Shown here: in pieces, positions 28,143-36,504 of the stretch
Layout of the letters: each line of letters opens with the position of its first letter
How positions within the stretch are numbered: position 1 is the first letter of the stretch
From: CAZKWG01 sp964615375
GTDB taxonomy: Bacteria; Myxococcota_A; UBA796; CAZKWG01
Direction: 5' to 3'
NCBI GenBank assembly: GCA_964615375.1
Contig: CAZTOW010000017.1
Coordinates: forward strand, 1-64,000
Length of the DNA stretch: 64,000 nucleotides
The notes under the pieces: generated by a model
The model's database searches: none
Told to the model about the DNA's origin: nothing
The model's input: the letters and a program-made list of their open reading frames with translations, nothing else
Position numbers and translations under genes: made by a program

Positions 28143-29188
28143 GGATCGCCATCAACGGGGCAGGTCGGATCGGGCGGCTCCTCCTCCGGGCGCTCTGGTT
28201 ACGCGGGAGCTCACCGGTCGTTCACGTCAATGAGCTGAACCCCGACCTGGAGAGCCTCGCCTACCTGCTGCGGCGCGACTCCAGCTATGGGCGCTTCCCC
28301 GGCAAGGTGCGGACGAGGGCTGGTGGGCTGGAGATTGAGGGCGAAGAGGGAGACAGCAGCGGCAGAAGGTGGGAGATCGCCGTCAGCGCCACGCCGGAGG
28401 TGCGCGACGTGGACTGGCGGTCCAGTCGCGTGGACGCGCTCGTCGAGGCGACCGGCGTGGACGCTCACGCGGCGGCGTGCCACAAGCTGGTCCGGGCAGG
28501 GCTGCCCTACGCGCTGGTGACGCAGGACTCCCCGCATGCGTCGCGCTCCCTGGTCTTCGGGCTGTCCGCCCCGCCTCGGGCGCCTCCCCGCGGCGCGGTC
28601 GTGTGCGCCTCCACCTGTGACGGGGTCGCCATCGCGCCGGTCCTGTCGCGCCTGAGCGCCCGCTTCGGCGTCCAGCGGGGGCACATCACGACCCTGCACC
28701 CCTGGTTGTCCTATCAGAACCTCCTGGATGGGCCGGTGCCCAGCCTCGCGGGCCGCGGCGCCTGGCTGCGGGACTACGCGCTCGGGCGGGCGAGCCCGGG
28801 GGCGCTCATCCCGAAGTCCACCAGCGCCGCGAGGGTGGTGGAGGGGCTGGTGCCCGAGCTCCGGGGGCGCCTCGACGCCGTCAGCTTCCGCGTCCCGACC
28901 GCCGCGGTCACCTACGCCCAGCTGAACCTGCTGCTCGCGCGCCCCGCGACCCGGGATGAGGTCCTGGAGGCGCTCGGGGAGGCCGCGCCGCTCATCCGCT
29001 TCGAGGAAGAGCCCATCGTGTCCACCGACTTGATCGGAGAGCCCGCCGCCTGCGTGGTCGACCTGCGCTTCCTGAGCAGCGACGAACAGGGCTGGTGCAG
29101 CCTGATGATCGCCTACGACAACGAGTGGGGCTATGTGCAGCGCCTGGTGGATCTGCTGGCGCTGCTGGGAGAGGAGGTGGGCGCATGA
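28139..29188 (+). CDS. GAPDH/erythrose-4-phosphate dehydrogenase-like protein
   Basis: A 349-residue dehydrogenase. It begins INGAGRIGRL (NAD site). Active-site residues align with glyceraldehyde-3-phosphate dehydrogenase: C160 in STCDG and H187 in ITTLHPW, 27 residues apart as in GAPDH, and YDNEWGY at the end. The usual ASCTTN reads ASTCDG, so it is a diverged member. It could oxidise a phosphorylated aldehyde other than GAP, for example erythrose-4-phosphate. The overlap with its neighbours places it inside the locus. Its relation to the aminotransferase and the 2-hydroxyacid dehydrogenase is discussed as a finding. Confidence 0.8.
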   Translation: MRIAINGAGRIGRLLLRALWLRGSSPVVHVNELNPDLESLAYLLRRDSSYGRFPGKVRTRAGGLEIEGEEGDSSGRRWEIAVSATPEVRDVDWRSSRVDALVEATGVDAHAAACHKLVRAGLPYALVTQDSPHASRSLVFGLSAPPRAPPRGAVVCASTCDGVAIAPVLSRLSARFGVQRGHITTLHPWLSYQNLLDGPVPSLAGRGAWLRDYALGRASPGALIPKSTSAARVVEGLVPELRGRLDAVSFRVPTAAVTYAQLNLLLARPATRDEVLEALGEAAPLIRFEEEPIVSTDLIGEPAACVVDLRFLSSDEQGWCSLMIAYDNEWGYVQRLVDLLALLGEEVGA

Positions 29189-29931
29189 GGCCAGCGCTGC
29201 TCATCGGGAGGGGGGGGAGTCGGGGTGTGCCCGGCAAGAACACCATGCCGATCCTCGGCAGGCCGCTCATGACCTACCCGGTCCTGGCCGCGCGGAGCTC
29301 GCGGAGCATCGGGGATGTCTACCTGTCTACGGACGACGCGGCGATTCGTCGCGTGGGGGAGGCGCTCGGCTGCCTGAACCTGCATCGCCCTCCGGCGCTG
29401 GCGACGGACGGGGCGCTGGTGGAGGACGTGGTCGTGGACGCCTTCGCGCGCATGGAGGCCGCGCAGGGGCACATCGAGATCTTCGTGCTCCTGTTCTGCA
29501 ACTCCGCGACGATTCGTCCGGGGATCCTGGACGAGGGGATCCGGCGGCTCGAGGAGGACGAGAGTCTGGACAGCGCCGTGACGGTCTCGCCCTACAACGA
29601 GTACTCTCCGGTGCGCGCGATGCGCATCGACGCGCGGGAGCGCCTGCAGAGCTATGTGGACGTGGGCGCCATCCCCAACGCCTCCTGCGATCGGGACAGC
29701 GCGGAGACCTGCTGGTTCTGTGACTGCTCGGCGTGGGTGCTTCGACGCCGGTGCATGGACCTCTCCAGGGGCCGGGCCCCTTTCCGCTGGATCGGTCAGA
29801 GCGTGTACCCGCTCCGACAGTTCGGCGGCCTGGACATCGATCATCCCTATGGCGTCGCGCACACGGAGTGGTGGCTGCGCGCGCACGGCTTCTCGGAGAC
29901 CGCGACCCCCTATCCGCAGGTCGGGTCGTGA
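29185..29931 (+). CDS. NeuA-like cytidylyltransferase
   Basis: A 248-residue nucleotidyltransferase. It opens RPALLIGRGGSRGVPGKN, matching the CMP-sialic-acid/KDO cytidylyltransferase loop (A-R-x-GSK-G-x-P-x-KN form), followed by STDDAAI and ATDGALVEDVV. Known relatives activate acidic sugars or phosphonates with CTP. The start overlaps the GAPDH-like stop (ATGA). No NeuB-type synthase is in the window, so the sugar acid or other substrate is unknown. Confidence 0.78.
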   Translation: MRPALLIGRGGSRGVPGKNTMPILGRPLMTYPVLAARSSRSIGDVYLSTDDAAIRRVGEALGCLNLHRPPALATDGALVEDVVVDAFARMEAAQGHIEIFVLLFCNSATIRPGILDEGIRRLEEDESLDSAVTVSPYNEYSPVRAMRIDARERLQSYVDVGAIPNASCDRDSAETCWFCDCSAWVLRRRCMDLSRGRAPFRWIGQSVYPLRQFGGLDIDHPYGVAHTEWWLRAHGFSETATPYPQVGS

Positions 29932-30974
29932 GCGGGCTGCGCTTCGGGATCCTCGATTACCTTGGCGAGACCGGGGTCGAGCGCGAGGTCCTCGGGGACG
30001 GGGTGGAGATCACCTGCTTCCGGTGGAGAGCCGGGGAGCCGCTCCCGCTCGAGGTGGTGGAGCAGGACGTGCTGTCGCTCTGGCATCTCGGGCGGCTCAC
30101 GGGGGAGCTCCTGGCTGGACTTCCCCGGCTGCGCGCCCTGGTTCGGGTCGGCGTAGGCTACGACAACGTGGACGTCGTCGCCGCGGGGGCCGCGGGGGTG
30201 CCCGTGGTCAACGTCCCGGACTACGGGGTCGACGACGTCGCGGATCACACCTGGGCGCTGCTCCTTCAGCTCGCGAGACGGCTGCCCCGCTACGAGCGCG
30301 CGCTGCGACGCGATCCTCGCGAGGGCTGGGACCCCGATCGCGGCGGACACGGGATGAGGAGGCTGCGCGGGCGCCGCCTGGGCATCGTCGGCTTCGGCAG
30401 GATCGGGTCGGCGGTCGCGCGCAGGGGGCAGAGCTTCGGGATGGAGGTGTGCTTCTTTGATCCCTATCTCCCCACCGGGGTCGAGAAGAGCTGGCAGGTG
30501 AGCAGGGCCCGGAGCCTGGAGGAGCTGATCCGGCGATCGGACGTGGTGTCTCTGCACACCCCCTCGACGCGCCGGACGCGCGGCCTCATCGACGCGCGCG
30601 CGCTGGGTTGGCTCCCACCGGGTGCGCTGCTCCTCAACACGGCGCGGGGTGATCTGGTCGACACGCGCGCGGTTCATGACGCGCTCCGGGCGGGGACGCT
30701 CGAGGGCTATGGCGCGGACGTCTGGCCCGACGAGCCGCCGCTGGTCTCGGATCCGCTCGTGAGCGCATGGCGACGCGACGAGGAATGGCTGTCCGGGCGG
30801 CTCGTGCTGACCCCCCACTGCGCCTTCCGCTCGGATGACTGCACCGTGGAGCTTCGTCGCAAGGCGGCCTTGCATGTCCTCGACCTCGCGCGGGGTGTCC
30901 CCCTCAGAGAGTGCGTGAACCTGCCCCATCTCCTCAACCCACGCTGCCCCGTACACGTGGAGGAGCCCGCATGA
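29928..30974 (+). CDS. D-2-hydroxyacid dehydrogenase family protein
   Basis: A 348-residue NAD-dependent dehydrogenase of the SerA/PdxB/CtBP type. The NAD loop is GIVGFGRIGSAVA, the catalytic Arg is in NTARGDLVD, the acid in ADVWPDEPP and the His in TPHCAFRSDD. It interconverts a 2-hydroxy acid and a 2-keto acid. GTG start overlaps the previous stop. Placed with a GAPDH-like enzyme and an aminotransferase, it could form a path like erythrose-4-phosphate to a hydroxythreonine, as in pyridoxal phosphate synthesis (Epd, PdxB, SerC), though the aminotransferase family differs. Confidence 0.85.
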   Translation: MSGLRFGILDYLGETGVEREVLGDGVEITCFRWRAGEPLPLEVVEQDVLSLWHLGRLTGELLAGLPRLRALVRVGVGYDNVDVVAAGAAGVPVVNVPDYGVDDVADHTWALLLQLARRLPRYERALRRDPREGWDPDRGGHGMRRLRGRRLGIVGFGRIGSAVARRGQSFGMEVCFFDPYLPTGVEKSWQVSRARSLEELIRRSDVVSLHTPSTRRTRGLIDARALGWLPPGALLLNTARGDLVDTRAVHDALRAGTLEGYGADVWPDEPPLVSDPLVSAWRRDEEWLSGRLVLTPHCAFRSDDCTVELRRKAALHVLDLARGVPLRECVNLPHLLNPRCPVHVEEPA

Positions 30975-31702
30975 GTCAACCTGTCGAGCCTCCCGACAAG
31001 CCCGGTCTGGACATCCTCCTCCGACACCTGCGCCCGATCGAGCAGGAGGAGATGGATCGGGACCGGGAGGCGTACCTCGCCGCGATGCGCGATCGCCACC
31101 TCGGGCAGACCGTCGTCTGTCTGGGCACCGGGCCGACGCTGGGCTCGCTCGATCTCGACGCGCTCCGCCGTTTCCCTACGTTGGGGTGCAACGGGATCGG
31201 CCACGTGTTCCAGCCAGACTATTATGTCATCGCCGATCCGTTCATTTATGGGTTGCACGAGGAGGTCTTCCTCGCCTGCCCCGGTCTGCGGATCCTCTCC
31301 AGCTTCACGCACGGGCGCTTCGACCTGCGGCTGTACTATCGGCGGGAGGATCTGATCGGCCTCTCCCGAGACCGCATCTACTCTGCCGACAACACGGGGT
31401 ATCTCCTGCTGAGCACCGCCTGCGTCATGGGGGCGCGCCGGGTGATCCTCGCCGGCTACGACGGCTATCCGCCCTGGGCGGCGCGGCACCACGCCTACGA
31501 GGAGCTCGAGGTAGAGCGGGAGCGGGTCGCCTGGGAGTGGCGTCCTGGCACCGACAAGGAGGCGCTGATGAGAGAGGGCTACACCTTCGCCGCCCGTGAG
31601 GCGCCGAAGCTGGGCCTGGAGATCCGCCTGCTCACGCCATCCCATCTCCTGGGCGATCTCTTCCCGAGGATCGAGCTCGACGAGCTGCTGGCGGGCCCAT
31701 GA
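30971..31702 (+). CDS. DUF115/GT42-like protein, possible glycosyltransferase
   Basis: A 243-residue protein. The segment VVCLGTGPTLGSLD followed by GCNGIGHVF and YYVIADP resembles DUF115 (MptE-like) and family 42 sialyltransferase folds, where the Gly-rich loop binds a CMP-linked donor. The later LAGYDGYPP also fits. This would pair well with the NeuA-like cytidylyltransferase two genes upstream. Homology is weak enough to keep the activity open. Confidence 0.55.
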   Translation: MSQPVEPPDKPGLDILLRHLRPIEQEEMDRDREAYLAAMRDRHLGQTVVCLGTGPTLGSLDLDALRRFPTLGCNGIGHVFQPDYYVIADPFIYGLHEEVFLACPGLRILSSFTHGRFDLRLYYRREDLIGLSRDRIYSADNTGYLLLSTACVMGARRVILAGYDGYPPWAARHHAYEELEVERERVAWEWRPGTDKEALMREGYTFAAREAPKLGLEIRLLTPSHLLGDLFPRIELDELLAGP

Positions 31703-32328
31703 GCGACGCGCTGGAGCGGGTGCAGGTCCGAGGGCACCTCTTCCCCGTCTCTCCGCTCCTCGGGCCGCGGGCCGAGATCGTCTACCGATGCTTCCTCGAC
31801 GCGCTCGCGGTGAAGGGAGACGTCGCCGAGTGTGGCGCCTACGAGGGCGTCACCGCGCTGGGGATGGCGGAGTGGTGCTACAGACACGCGCCCGAGCGCA
31901 CGGTTCACGTCTTCGACTCCTTCGCTGGCTTCCCCGACCTGATCACGGAAGAGGAGCGGTCCAGGAGCACCTGGGAGGGGCTCGGGCCGGGCCTGTACGC
32001 GAGCGCCCTGCCCGCGGTCCTGGCGCGGGCGCGGGAGCTCCCGAACGTCCGGGTCCACGCGGGCGCCTTCTCGGAGACCTTCCCCGCCTTCGAGGGAGCG
32101 CTGGCGTTCATCCACTCGGACTCGGATCTCTACGTCTCCACCGTGGAGACCATCGATCTCGCCGCGCGCGCGCTGGTGACGGGAGGAGTGGTGTTGTTCG
32201 ACGACTATGGGAACCCGAGGCTGCCGGGCGTGCAGCTCGCGGTGGATCGACACCTGGATCCCGACCGCTTTCGAGGTGCGCGGATCCCAGGGACGATCCA
32301 GTACCTCGCCACGCGGAGGCCATCGTGA
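31699..32328 (+). CDS. TylF/MycF-family O-methyltransferase
   Basis: A 209-residue SAM-dependent methyltransferase (PF05711). GDVAECGAYEG is the SAM loop, HVFDSFAGFPD follows as in macrocin O-methyltransferases, and metal-binding acids are in HSDSDLYVST and LFDDYG. Known members methylate sugar hydroxyls of macrolides. The start overlaps the previous stop. A methylated sugar or hydroxylated product in this locus is plausible. Confidence 0.85.
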   Translation: MSDALERVQVRGHLFPVSPLLGPRAEIVYRCFLDALAVKGDVAECGAYEGVTALGMAEWCYRHAPERTVHVFDSFAGFPDLITEEERSRSTWEGLGPGLYASALPAVLARARELPNVRVHAGAFSETFPAFEGALAFIHSDSDLYVSTVETIDLAARALVTGGVVLFDDYGNPRLPGVQLAVDRHLDPDRFRGARIPGTIQYLATRRPS

Positions 32329-33335
32329 GCCGCGGCGGGGTCGCCGTCCTCGTGCTGGGCTATCGCAGCCGCCCCGATCTGGAGGCGGGCGTGCTGGACA
32401 GCGTCCGCCGCGCGGCCGGCGCGATCCAGGACAGGCCCGTGCACCTGGTGTTCCTCGACAACTACTCGAGGGACGGGACGATTCAGTGGATGGAGAGGCA
32501 CGCGACTGACTTCGATCTCCTGCTGAGCCCGCGGAATCAGCTCTACTGCGGGGGAGTGAACACGCTCCTGCAGTACGCCGCGCGACGCTACGCGCCGGAG
32601 CTCCACATCCTGGTCGACGCGGACAATCCGGCCGACGCCGCGGCCTACGCGGCGCTGGTCGAGTTCATGGACGGCCACCCGCAGCACGGGATCGCGCAGC
32701 CGCTCGTGCGGTCGCGCGCGGATCCCGAGCGGCTCTACTCCTGTGGGCACCGCTACACCGCGGACGGGTGGTGCAGACCCCTCACGAAGCTCCCGGAAGA
32801 CCCCTCGGAGCTGCTGGATCTGAGGAGCTGCTCCATCTCCTCGACCATCGTGAGGGCGCGCATGCTCCAGGAGACGGGGCTCCTCGATCCCCGCTATGAG
32901 ATCTACTACGAGAGCAGCGATCTGTGCTTGCGCGCGCGGGCGCGCGGGTGGCGCTGCGCGTGCGTCGTGGGGGCCGTCGCCTACAACGAGGGCTCGGCGG
33001 GCGTCGGGCCGGACGCCATGCACCAGCGATACCACTTCACGCGGAACCGGCTGCTCTTCTGGAGTCTGCACGATCCGGCCGTCTTCGAGGAGGTCGCGGG
33101 GGAGGCGCGCGCGCGGCTCGCGACCTTGAACAGGGCGCAGGCGGAGCTCGCCTGGGGGCTCGGGCCGACGGAGGAGGCGGAGCGACAGGGGCTGGAGGAC
33201 GGGCTGCGCCTCGCGGGGGCCGCCGCGCCGGCGAGCCTGCCCTCGCTCGACGGGTGGAGGAACGGCAGCGCCGTGCTCCTGCATTCGGCGGAGCGCGCGA
33301 GCGGCGCCGAGCATGCCGTGACCGCGCGCGTTTGA
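32325..33335 (+). CDS. Family 2-type glycosyltransferase
   Basis: A 336-residue GT-A-fold enzyme. GVAVLVLGYRSRPDLE begins the domain, the donor metal motif is LVDADN, and YYESSDLCLRARARGW matches the later acidic segment of rhamnosyl-type GT2 enzymes (W-E-E-x-D-x-x-R). It should move a nucleotide sugar unit to an acceptor. GTG start overlaps the previous stop and its TGA overlaps the -35 of the precursor promoter. It is the last gene of the left operon. Confidence 0.85.
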   Translation: MSRGGVAVLVLGYRSRPDLEAGVLDSVRRAAGAIQDRPVHLVFLDNYSRDGTIQWMERHATDFDLLLSPRNQLYCGGVNTLLQYAARRYAPELHILVDADNPADAAAYAALVEFMDGHPQHGIAQPLVRSRADPERLYSCGHRYTADGWCRPLTKLPEDPSELLDLRSCSISSTIVRARMLQETGLLDPRYEIYYESSDLCLRARARGWRCACVVGAVAYNEGSAGVGPDAMHQRYHFTRNRLLFWSLHDPAVFEEVAGEARARLATLNRAQAELAWGLGPTEEAERQGLEDGLRLAGAAAPASLPSLDGWRNGSAVLLHSAERASGAEHAVTARV

Positions 33336-33360
33336 CACGGGGACTGCGCTCCCCTATGCT
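33332..33360 (+). promoter_or_regulatory. Sigma70-type promoter for the two precursor genes
   Basis: TTGACA (33332-33337, all six consensus bases), a 17-base spacer, then TATGCT (33355-33360, four of six). Transcription would start near 33367, giving a leader of about 65 bases before the first precursor. The -35 lies on the stop codon of the glycosyltransferase. A separate strong promoter for small precursor genes is usual in RiPP loci. Confidence 0.7.
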
Positions 33361-33431
33361 CCAAGTGCTCTCCTCGTGAATGACACGTCAGGCCCGACGC
33401 GCGCCTACGCTGGAGAGGACGAGGTGATGGA

Positions 33432-33710
33432 ATGTCAAGGCATGAACTCGCCGCTACGGCCTTTCAGGCGCTGGCCGAGAAGCTCCAGAGCGCCAGCTTC
33501 CGCAAGGCCTTCGACAAGGACCCTGCGCGTGCTCTGGAGAGCGCGGGCATCGACAAGGATCTTCTCGGAGATTCGCAGCTCGACGCGCTCGCCGAGCTGA
33601 ACCTCCAGGAGCTCGAGCTCCTCGGTCGCCTGAGCGCCCGGGTGGGCAGCGAGCAGGTCGGGCGGGCGGCTGGCCACGCCCGAGACACCAACGGCGGCAT
33701 CTTCTTCTGA
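33432..33710 (+). CDS. Candidate RiPP precursor 1, C-terminal ARDTNGGIFF
   Basis: A 92-residue protein of no known family, preceded by gaggtgatgg. Residues about 14-75 form a helical leader shared with the next gene (SFRKAFDKDP, SAGID, LAEL, LLGRL). A DP-rich leader with a final LGRL helix is like the Nif11/LigA-type leaders I know, but I cannot confirm. A spacer of about ten residues leads to GHARDTNGGIFF at the end. Its last ten residues equal those of precursor 2, while their codons differ at synonymous sites, so the core is under selection as protein. The modifying radical SAM genes lie next door. Confidence 0.75.
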   Translation: MSRHELAATAFQALAEKLQSASFRKAFDKDPARALESAGIDKDLLGDSQLDALAELNLQELELLGRLSARVGSEQVGRAAGHARDTNGGIFF

Positions 33711-33725
33711 GGAGGGTAGACACCC

Positions 33726-33989
33726 ATGGGCTATTCCAACCTCCCTATCAGCGCCCTGAAGGCCCTCGCGCAGAACCTCGGGCGGGCGAGCTTCCGCAAG
33801 GCCTTCGATCAGGACCCCCTGCGGACCCTGGAGAGGGCGGGCATCGACCTCAGCGCGCTCCCCAAGGAGCAGATCGACCTGCTCGCCGAGCTCAGCCTCT
33901 CGGAGCTCGAGGTGCTGGGGCGCCTGCAGTCCAAGCTCGGCGACGCGCAGAACATGGCGCGTGACACCAACGGCGGGATCTTCTTCTAA
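33726..33989 (+). CDS. Candidate RiPP precursor 2, C-terminal ARDTNGGIFF
   Basis: An 87-residue paralogue of precursor 1, starting 15 bases after its stop behind ggagggtag. Shared leader elements are ASFRKAFDQDP, RAGID, LLAEL and VLGRL. It ends NMARDTNGGIFF. Leader identity is high and the core is the same. Its TAA overlaps the stop of the convergent B12-radical SAM gene by three bases, so no terminator separates them. Expected role is substrate of the radical SAM and AsnB-like enzymes. Confidence 0.75.
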   Translation: MGYSNLPISALKALAQNLGRASFRKAFDQDPLRTLERAGIDLSALPKEQIDLLAELSLSELEVLGRLQSKLGDAQNMARDTNGGIFF

Positions 33990-35380
33990 GGCGCCCGGCG
34001 CTCGAAGACGGTGTCGAAGGCCTCCGGCTGCCGGAACAGCTTCTCCGTGTAGCGGGCGGCCTCCACCGTGTCCTGGAAGCTGAACTCCCGGGAGACGTGA
34101 CAGGCGAAGATGCGGTTCTCGGACCAGAAGCCCGTCGCGTGCAGTCGGGCTCCGTGCTCCACCTGGTGTTGGGGGAATTCCCGCTCGAGGGGGGTCCCAC
34201 CGAAGACGAAGAGTGGGGAGACCGAGACCCAACGGATCAGGTCGGCGTGGGAGAACAGCCAGCCCAAGGTCTCCCGTTGGGTCTTGCGACTCTCCCCAAT
34301 GTAGAACAGGAGCCCGAGCTTGACCAGCACGTCGCTGGCCTCGCGCGAGCTCTGGACGAGCTCCGACAGGCGCTCGAGGTAGGGACCTGGACGCTGCGTC
34401 TTCTTCATCCGGACGAGCTGCTCGGGTGAGCAGGACTCCACGCCCACGAACAGCGCGCGCGCCCCACAGTCGGCGACGAATTTCAGACGTCGGGCGAAGG
34501 GGCCGTCCGCTCGGAATTCGCTGGTCCAGCGATAGCCACGCGCCCGCAGGCCCTCCATCAGACGGGTCGCCTCGCGGGGCTGCGCGCCGAAGGTGGACGC
34601 CAGCAGCGCGAGCGGCTGCTTCCCGCCGAGAGTGGGGCCCCAGCAGTCCCTGGCGTGATCGACCTCCTGGAGCAGGCGCTCCGCGCTCTTGCCTCGGATG
34701 CTGTATTCGTTGGTGAAAGGCGTGATGCAGAACGCGCACCGCGCGAAGCACCCGCGGCTCTCCTCGACATAGGGGAGGAAGGTCGTGAAATTCGGGTAGA
34801 GCTCGTAGCGCAGGGGCGGGATCTCCTCCAGCGGCACCTGCCTCGGGTAGCTGCTGGTCCCGCCGCGGGAGCCCAGTCTGCGCCAGGCGATCCCGTGGAC
34901 CGCCTCCAGCTCCTCCCGCCCTCTCGCGACCTCGAGGAGCTGGCGGCAGACCTCTTCGCCCTCGTAGCGGGCCACGACGTCCGCCTCGGGCACGTCATCC
35001 AGGCATCGCTCCGCGAAGGGGCCGACGTGTTGCCCTCCGAGCACGATCATCGCCTCGGGGCAGAGCCGCCTCGCCTCCGCGGCGAGCCTGCGGGCGTGGG
35101 GGTAAGCGAAGGCTGTCATGACGCTGATCCCGATGACCAGCGGGCGCTCGCGCGCGAGCAGCGTCGTGAGGGGCGTGAGATCGGGATCGTCGAGGAAGTC
35201 GAGGACGCGGACGCGCGCGCCGAGCGCGTCGAGCCAGGTGGCGATGGACAGGATCCCGGCGTTGATGCACCGAACGATGTAGTCGTCCGGCACCCCGATG
35301 GTGCCGACCGAGGCGCCGTCCTCACGATGCGTCACCACGTTGGGGTTGAGCAGCAACAGATCGAAGGAGTGCTCACCCAT
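33986..35380 (-). CDS. B12-binding-domain radical SAM enzyme
   Basis: A 464-residue protein. Residues 1-150 look like a cobalamin-binding Rossmann domain (LLLLNPNVVTH, then VIGISVMTAFAYPHARRLA, IVLGGQHVG and ADVVARYEGEE), though the classic DxHxxG is not seen. The radical SAM motif is CFARCAFC (C211, C215, C218). The later VGVESCSPEQLVRMKK is typical of this class. These enzymes often methylate unactivated carbons. The start at 35380 gives a proper domain edge; the reading frame stays open upstream. It points away from the two tandem radical SAM genes. Confidence 0.85.
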   Translation of the reverse strand: MGEHSFDLLLLNPNVVTHREDGASVGTIGVPDDYIVRCINAGILSIATWLDALGARVRVLDFLDDPDLTPLTTLLARERPLVIGISVMTAFAYPHARRLAAEARRLCPEAMIVLGGQHVGPFAERCLDDVPEADVVARYEGEEVCRQLLEVARGREELEAVHGIAWRRLGSRGGTSSYPRQVPLEEIPPLRYELYPNFTTFLPYVEESRGCFARCAFCITPFTNEYSIRGKSAERLLQEVDHARDCWGPTLGGKQPLALLASTFGAQPREATRLMEGLRARGYRWTSEFRADGPFARRLKFVADCGARALFVGVESCSPEQLVRMKKTQRPGPYLERLSELVQSSREASDVLVKLGLLFYIGESRKTQRETLGWLFSHADLIRWVSVSPLFVFGGTPLEREFPQHQVEHGARLHATGFWSENRIFACHVSREFSFQDTVEAARYTEKLFRQPEAFDTVFERRAP

Positions 35381-35414
35381 GCCGCTCGCCTTCAGGGGGT
35401 CGCGAGGTTCCTCT

Positions 35415-35443
35415 TGTCTGGGACATGATATCATCCCAAGACA
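35415..35443. promoter_or_regulatory. Dyad between two divergent radical SAM genes
   Basis: TGTCT and AGACA flank ATGATATCAT, a perfect ten-base palindrome; GGGA and CCCA near the arms also pair with one-base offsets. The site lies in the 80-base gap between the starts of the B12-radical SAM (35380) and the tandem radical SAM (35461), a good place for an operator controlling both. Confidence 0.45.
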
Positions 35444-35460
35444 CGGGAGGGCGTGACGAC

Positions 35461-36504
35461 GTGCACCTCGCTGAGATCCTCGCCCTCCGCTCGCGCGTCG
35501 GGGCTGGGGTGTTCCTGGCGCTGACACGCCGCTGCCCGCTCCACTGCGCGCACTGCTCCACGCGCTCCACTCCTGATGGAGAGCAGGGCGACGACGCGCC
35601 GTATCGGCGGCTCGTAGAGTCGTTCTCCGCCGAGGATCGCCCCGAGATCCTGGCGTTGACGGGGGGCGAGCCGACGCTGCGGCCGGCGCTGGCGCTGGAT
35701 CTCGTTCGGAGAGCGCGCGCGAGCGGCACGCGAAGTTATCTGCTGACGGGCGCCTTTTTTGCCGTCCGCGACACCTGGGCGCCGGACATCGAGCGGGTGG
35801 TGAGGGAGGTGGACCACCTCGCCGTCAGCCTGGACCGCTTCCATGAGCTGGAGGTCCCGCGGGAGCGCATCTTCGCCTTGCTGGAGCGCAGGCTGGCGTG
35901 GGGCGCGGCGAGCCTTCAAGTGGTGGTGGATGAGGCCGAGGTCTCCTACGCCCGGGAGCTCTGCGGGGAGGTCGTGGAGCGCTTTGGCGGTCGGCTGCCC
36001 GTGCTGGTCGGCGCGATCGGGCCCTCCGGGCGCGCGCGGGATTGGATGGAGCGCGCCCCCGCGGCGCAGAGCCTGGATCTCGCCCCCTGCGCCATGGCGG
36101 CCTGGCCGGTGGTGGACTTCCAGGGGCGGGTCGTCGCCTGCTGCAACCAGGACGTCGTCGACGGGCCGCCGCCCCCACACCTGCTGCTGGGCTCGGCCCT
36201 CGAGCACGGGTGGGGAGCGCTGCGGCGGCGCCTGGAGCAGCGGATCCTGTTGCGCGCGCTGCGCCTCATGGGTCCGCATCACATCGACGCGCGCTGGGGG
36301 CGCGGCGCGGAGCTCCCCGCGGGCTATTGCGAGCGCTGTCGGTGCCTCGGGCTGGACAAGACCGCGGAGGAGCGGCTCGAGGCGGAGCTCGCGCGACCGC
36401 TCTGGCGCCTGCTGGAGGGGCAGATCCTGGAGGCGCTCGCGGACCCCTCGACGCTCCCGCTCCCGGGCTTCGAGCCCTATGTCACCCTCGGACGCGCGCC
36501 ATGA
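35461..36504 (+). CDS. Tandem radical SAM/SPASM-like enzyme A
   Basis: A 347-residue radical SAM protein. The motif is CPLHCAHC (C25, C29, C32), followed by LTGGEPTLRP and DHLAVSLDRFHE. Late cysteines (APC, VACCNQD, CERCRC) fit a SPASM/twitch auxiliary cluster, as in peptide-modifying enzymes. I prefer GTG at 35461, nine bases after gggaggg, to the ATG at 35425, which has no Shine-Dalgarno and sits in the dyad. It resembles the next gene and probably arose by duplication. Confidence 0.85.
   Translation: MHLAEILALRSRVGAGVFLALTRRCPLHCAHCSTRSTPDGEQGDDAPYRRLVESFSAEDRPEILALTGGEPTLRPALALDLVRRARASGTRSYLLTGAFFAVRDTWAPDIERVVREVDHLAVSLDRFHELEVPRERIFALLERRLAWGAASLQVVVDEAEVSYARELCGEVVERFGGRLPVLVGAIGPSGRARDWMERAPAAQSLDLAPCAMAAWPVVDFQGRVVACCNQDVVDGPPPPHLLLGSALEHGWGALRRRLEQRILLRALRLMGPHHIDARWGRGAELPAGYCERCRCLGLDKTAEERLEAELARPLWRLLEGQILEALADPSTLPLPGFEPYVTLGRAP

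Noticed and set aside
27042..30974. Phosphonate antibiotic genes (cytidylyltransferase, two dehydrogenases as in phosphinothricin paths)
   Set aside because: No PEP mutase or phosphonopyruvate decarboxylase is seen in the window.
35425..35460. ATG at 35425 as start of radical SAM enzyme A
   Set aside because: It lies inside the dyad and has no Shine-Dalgarno, while GTG 35461 has gggaggg at good distance.
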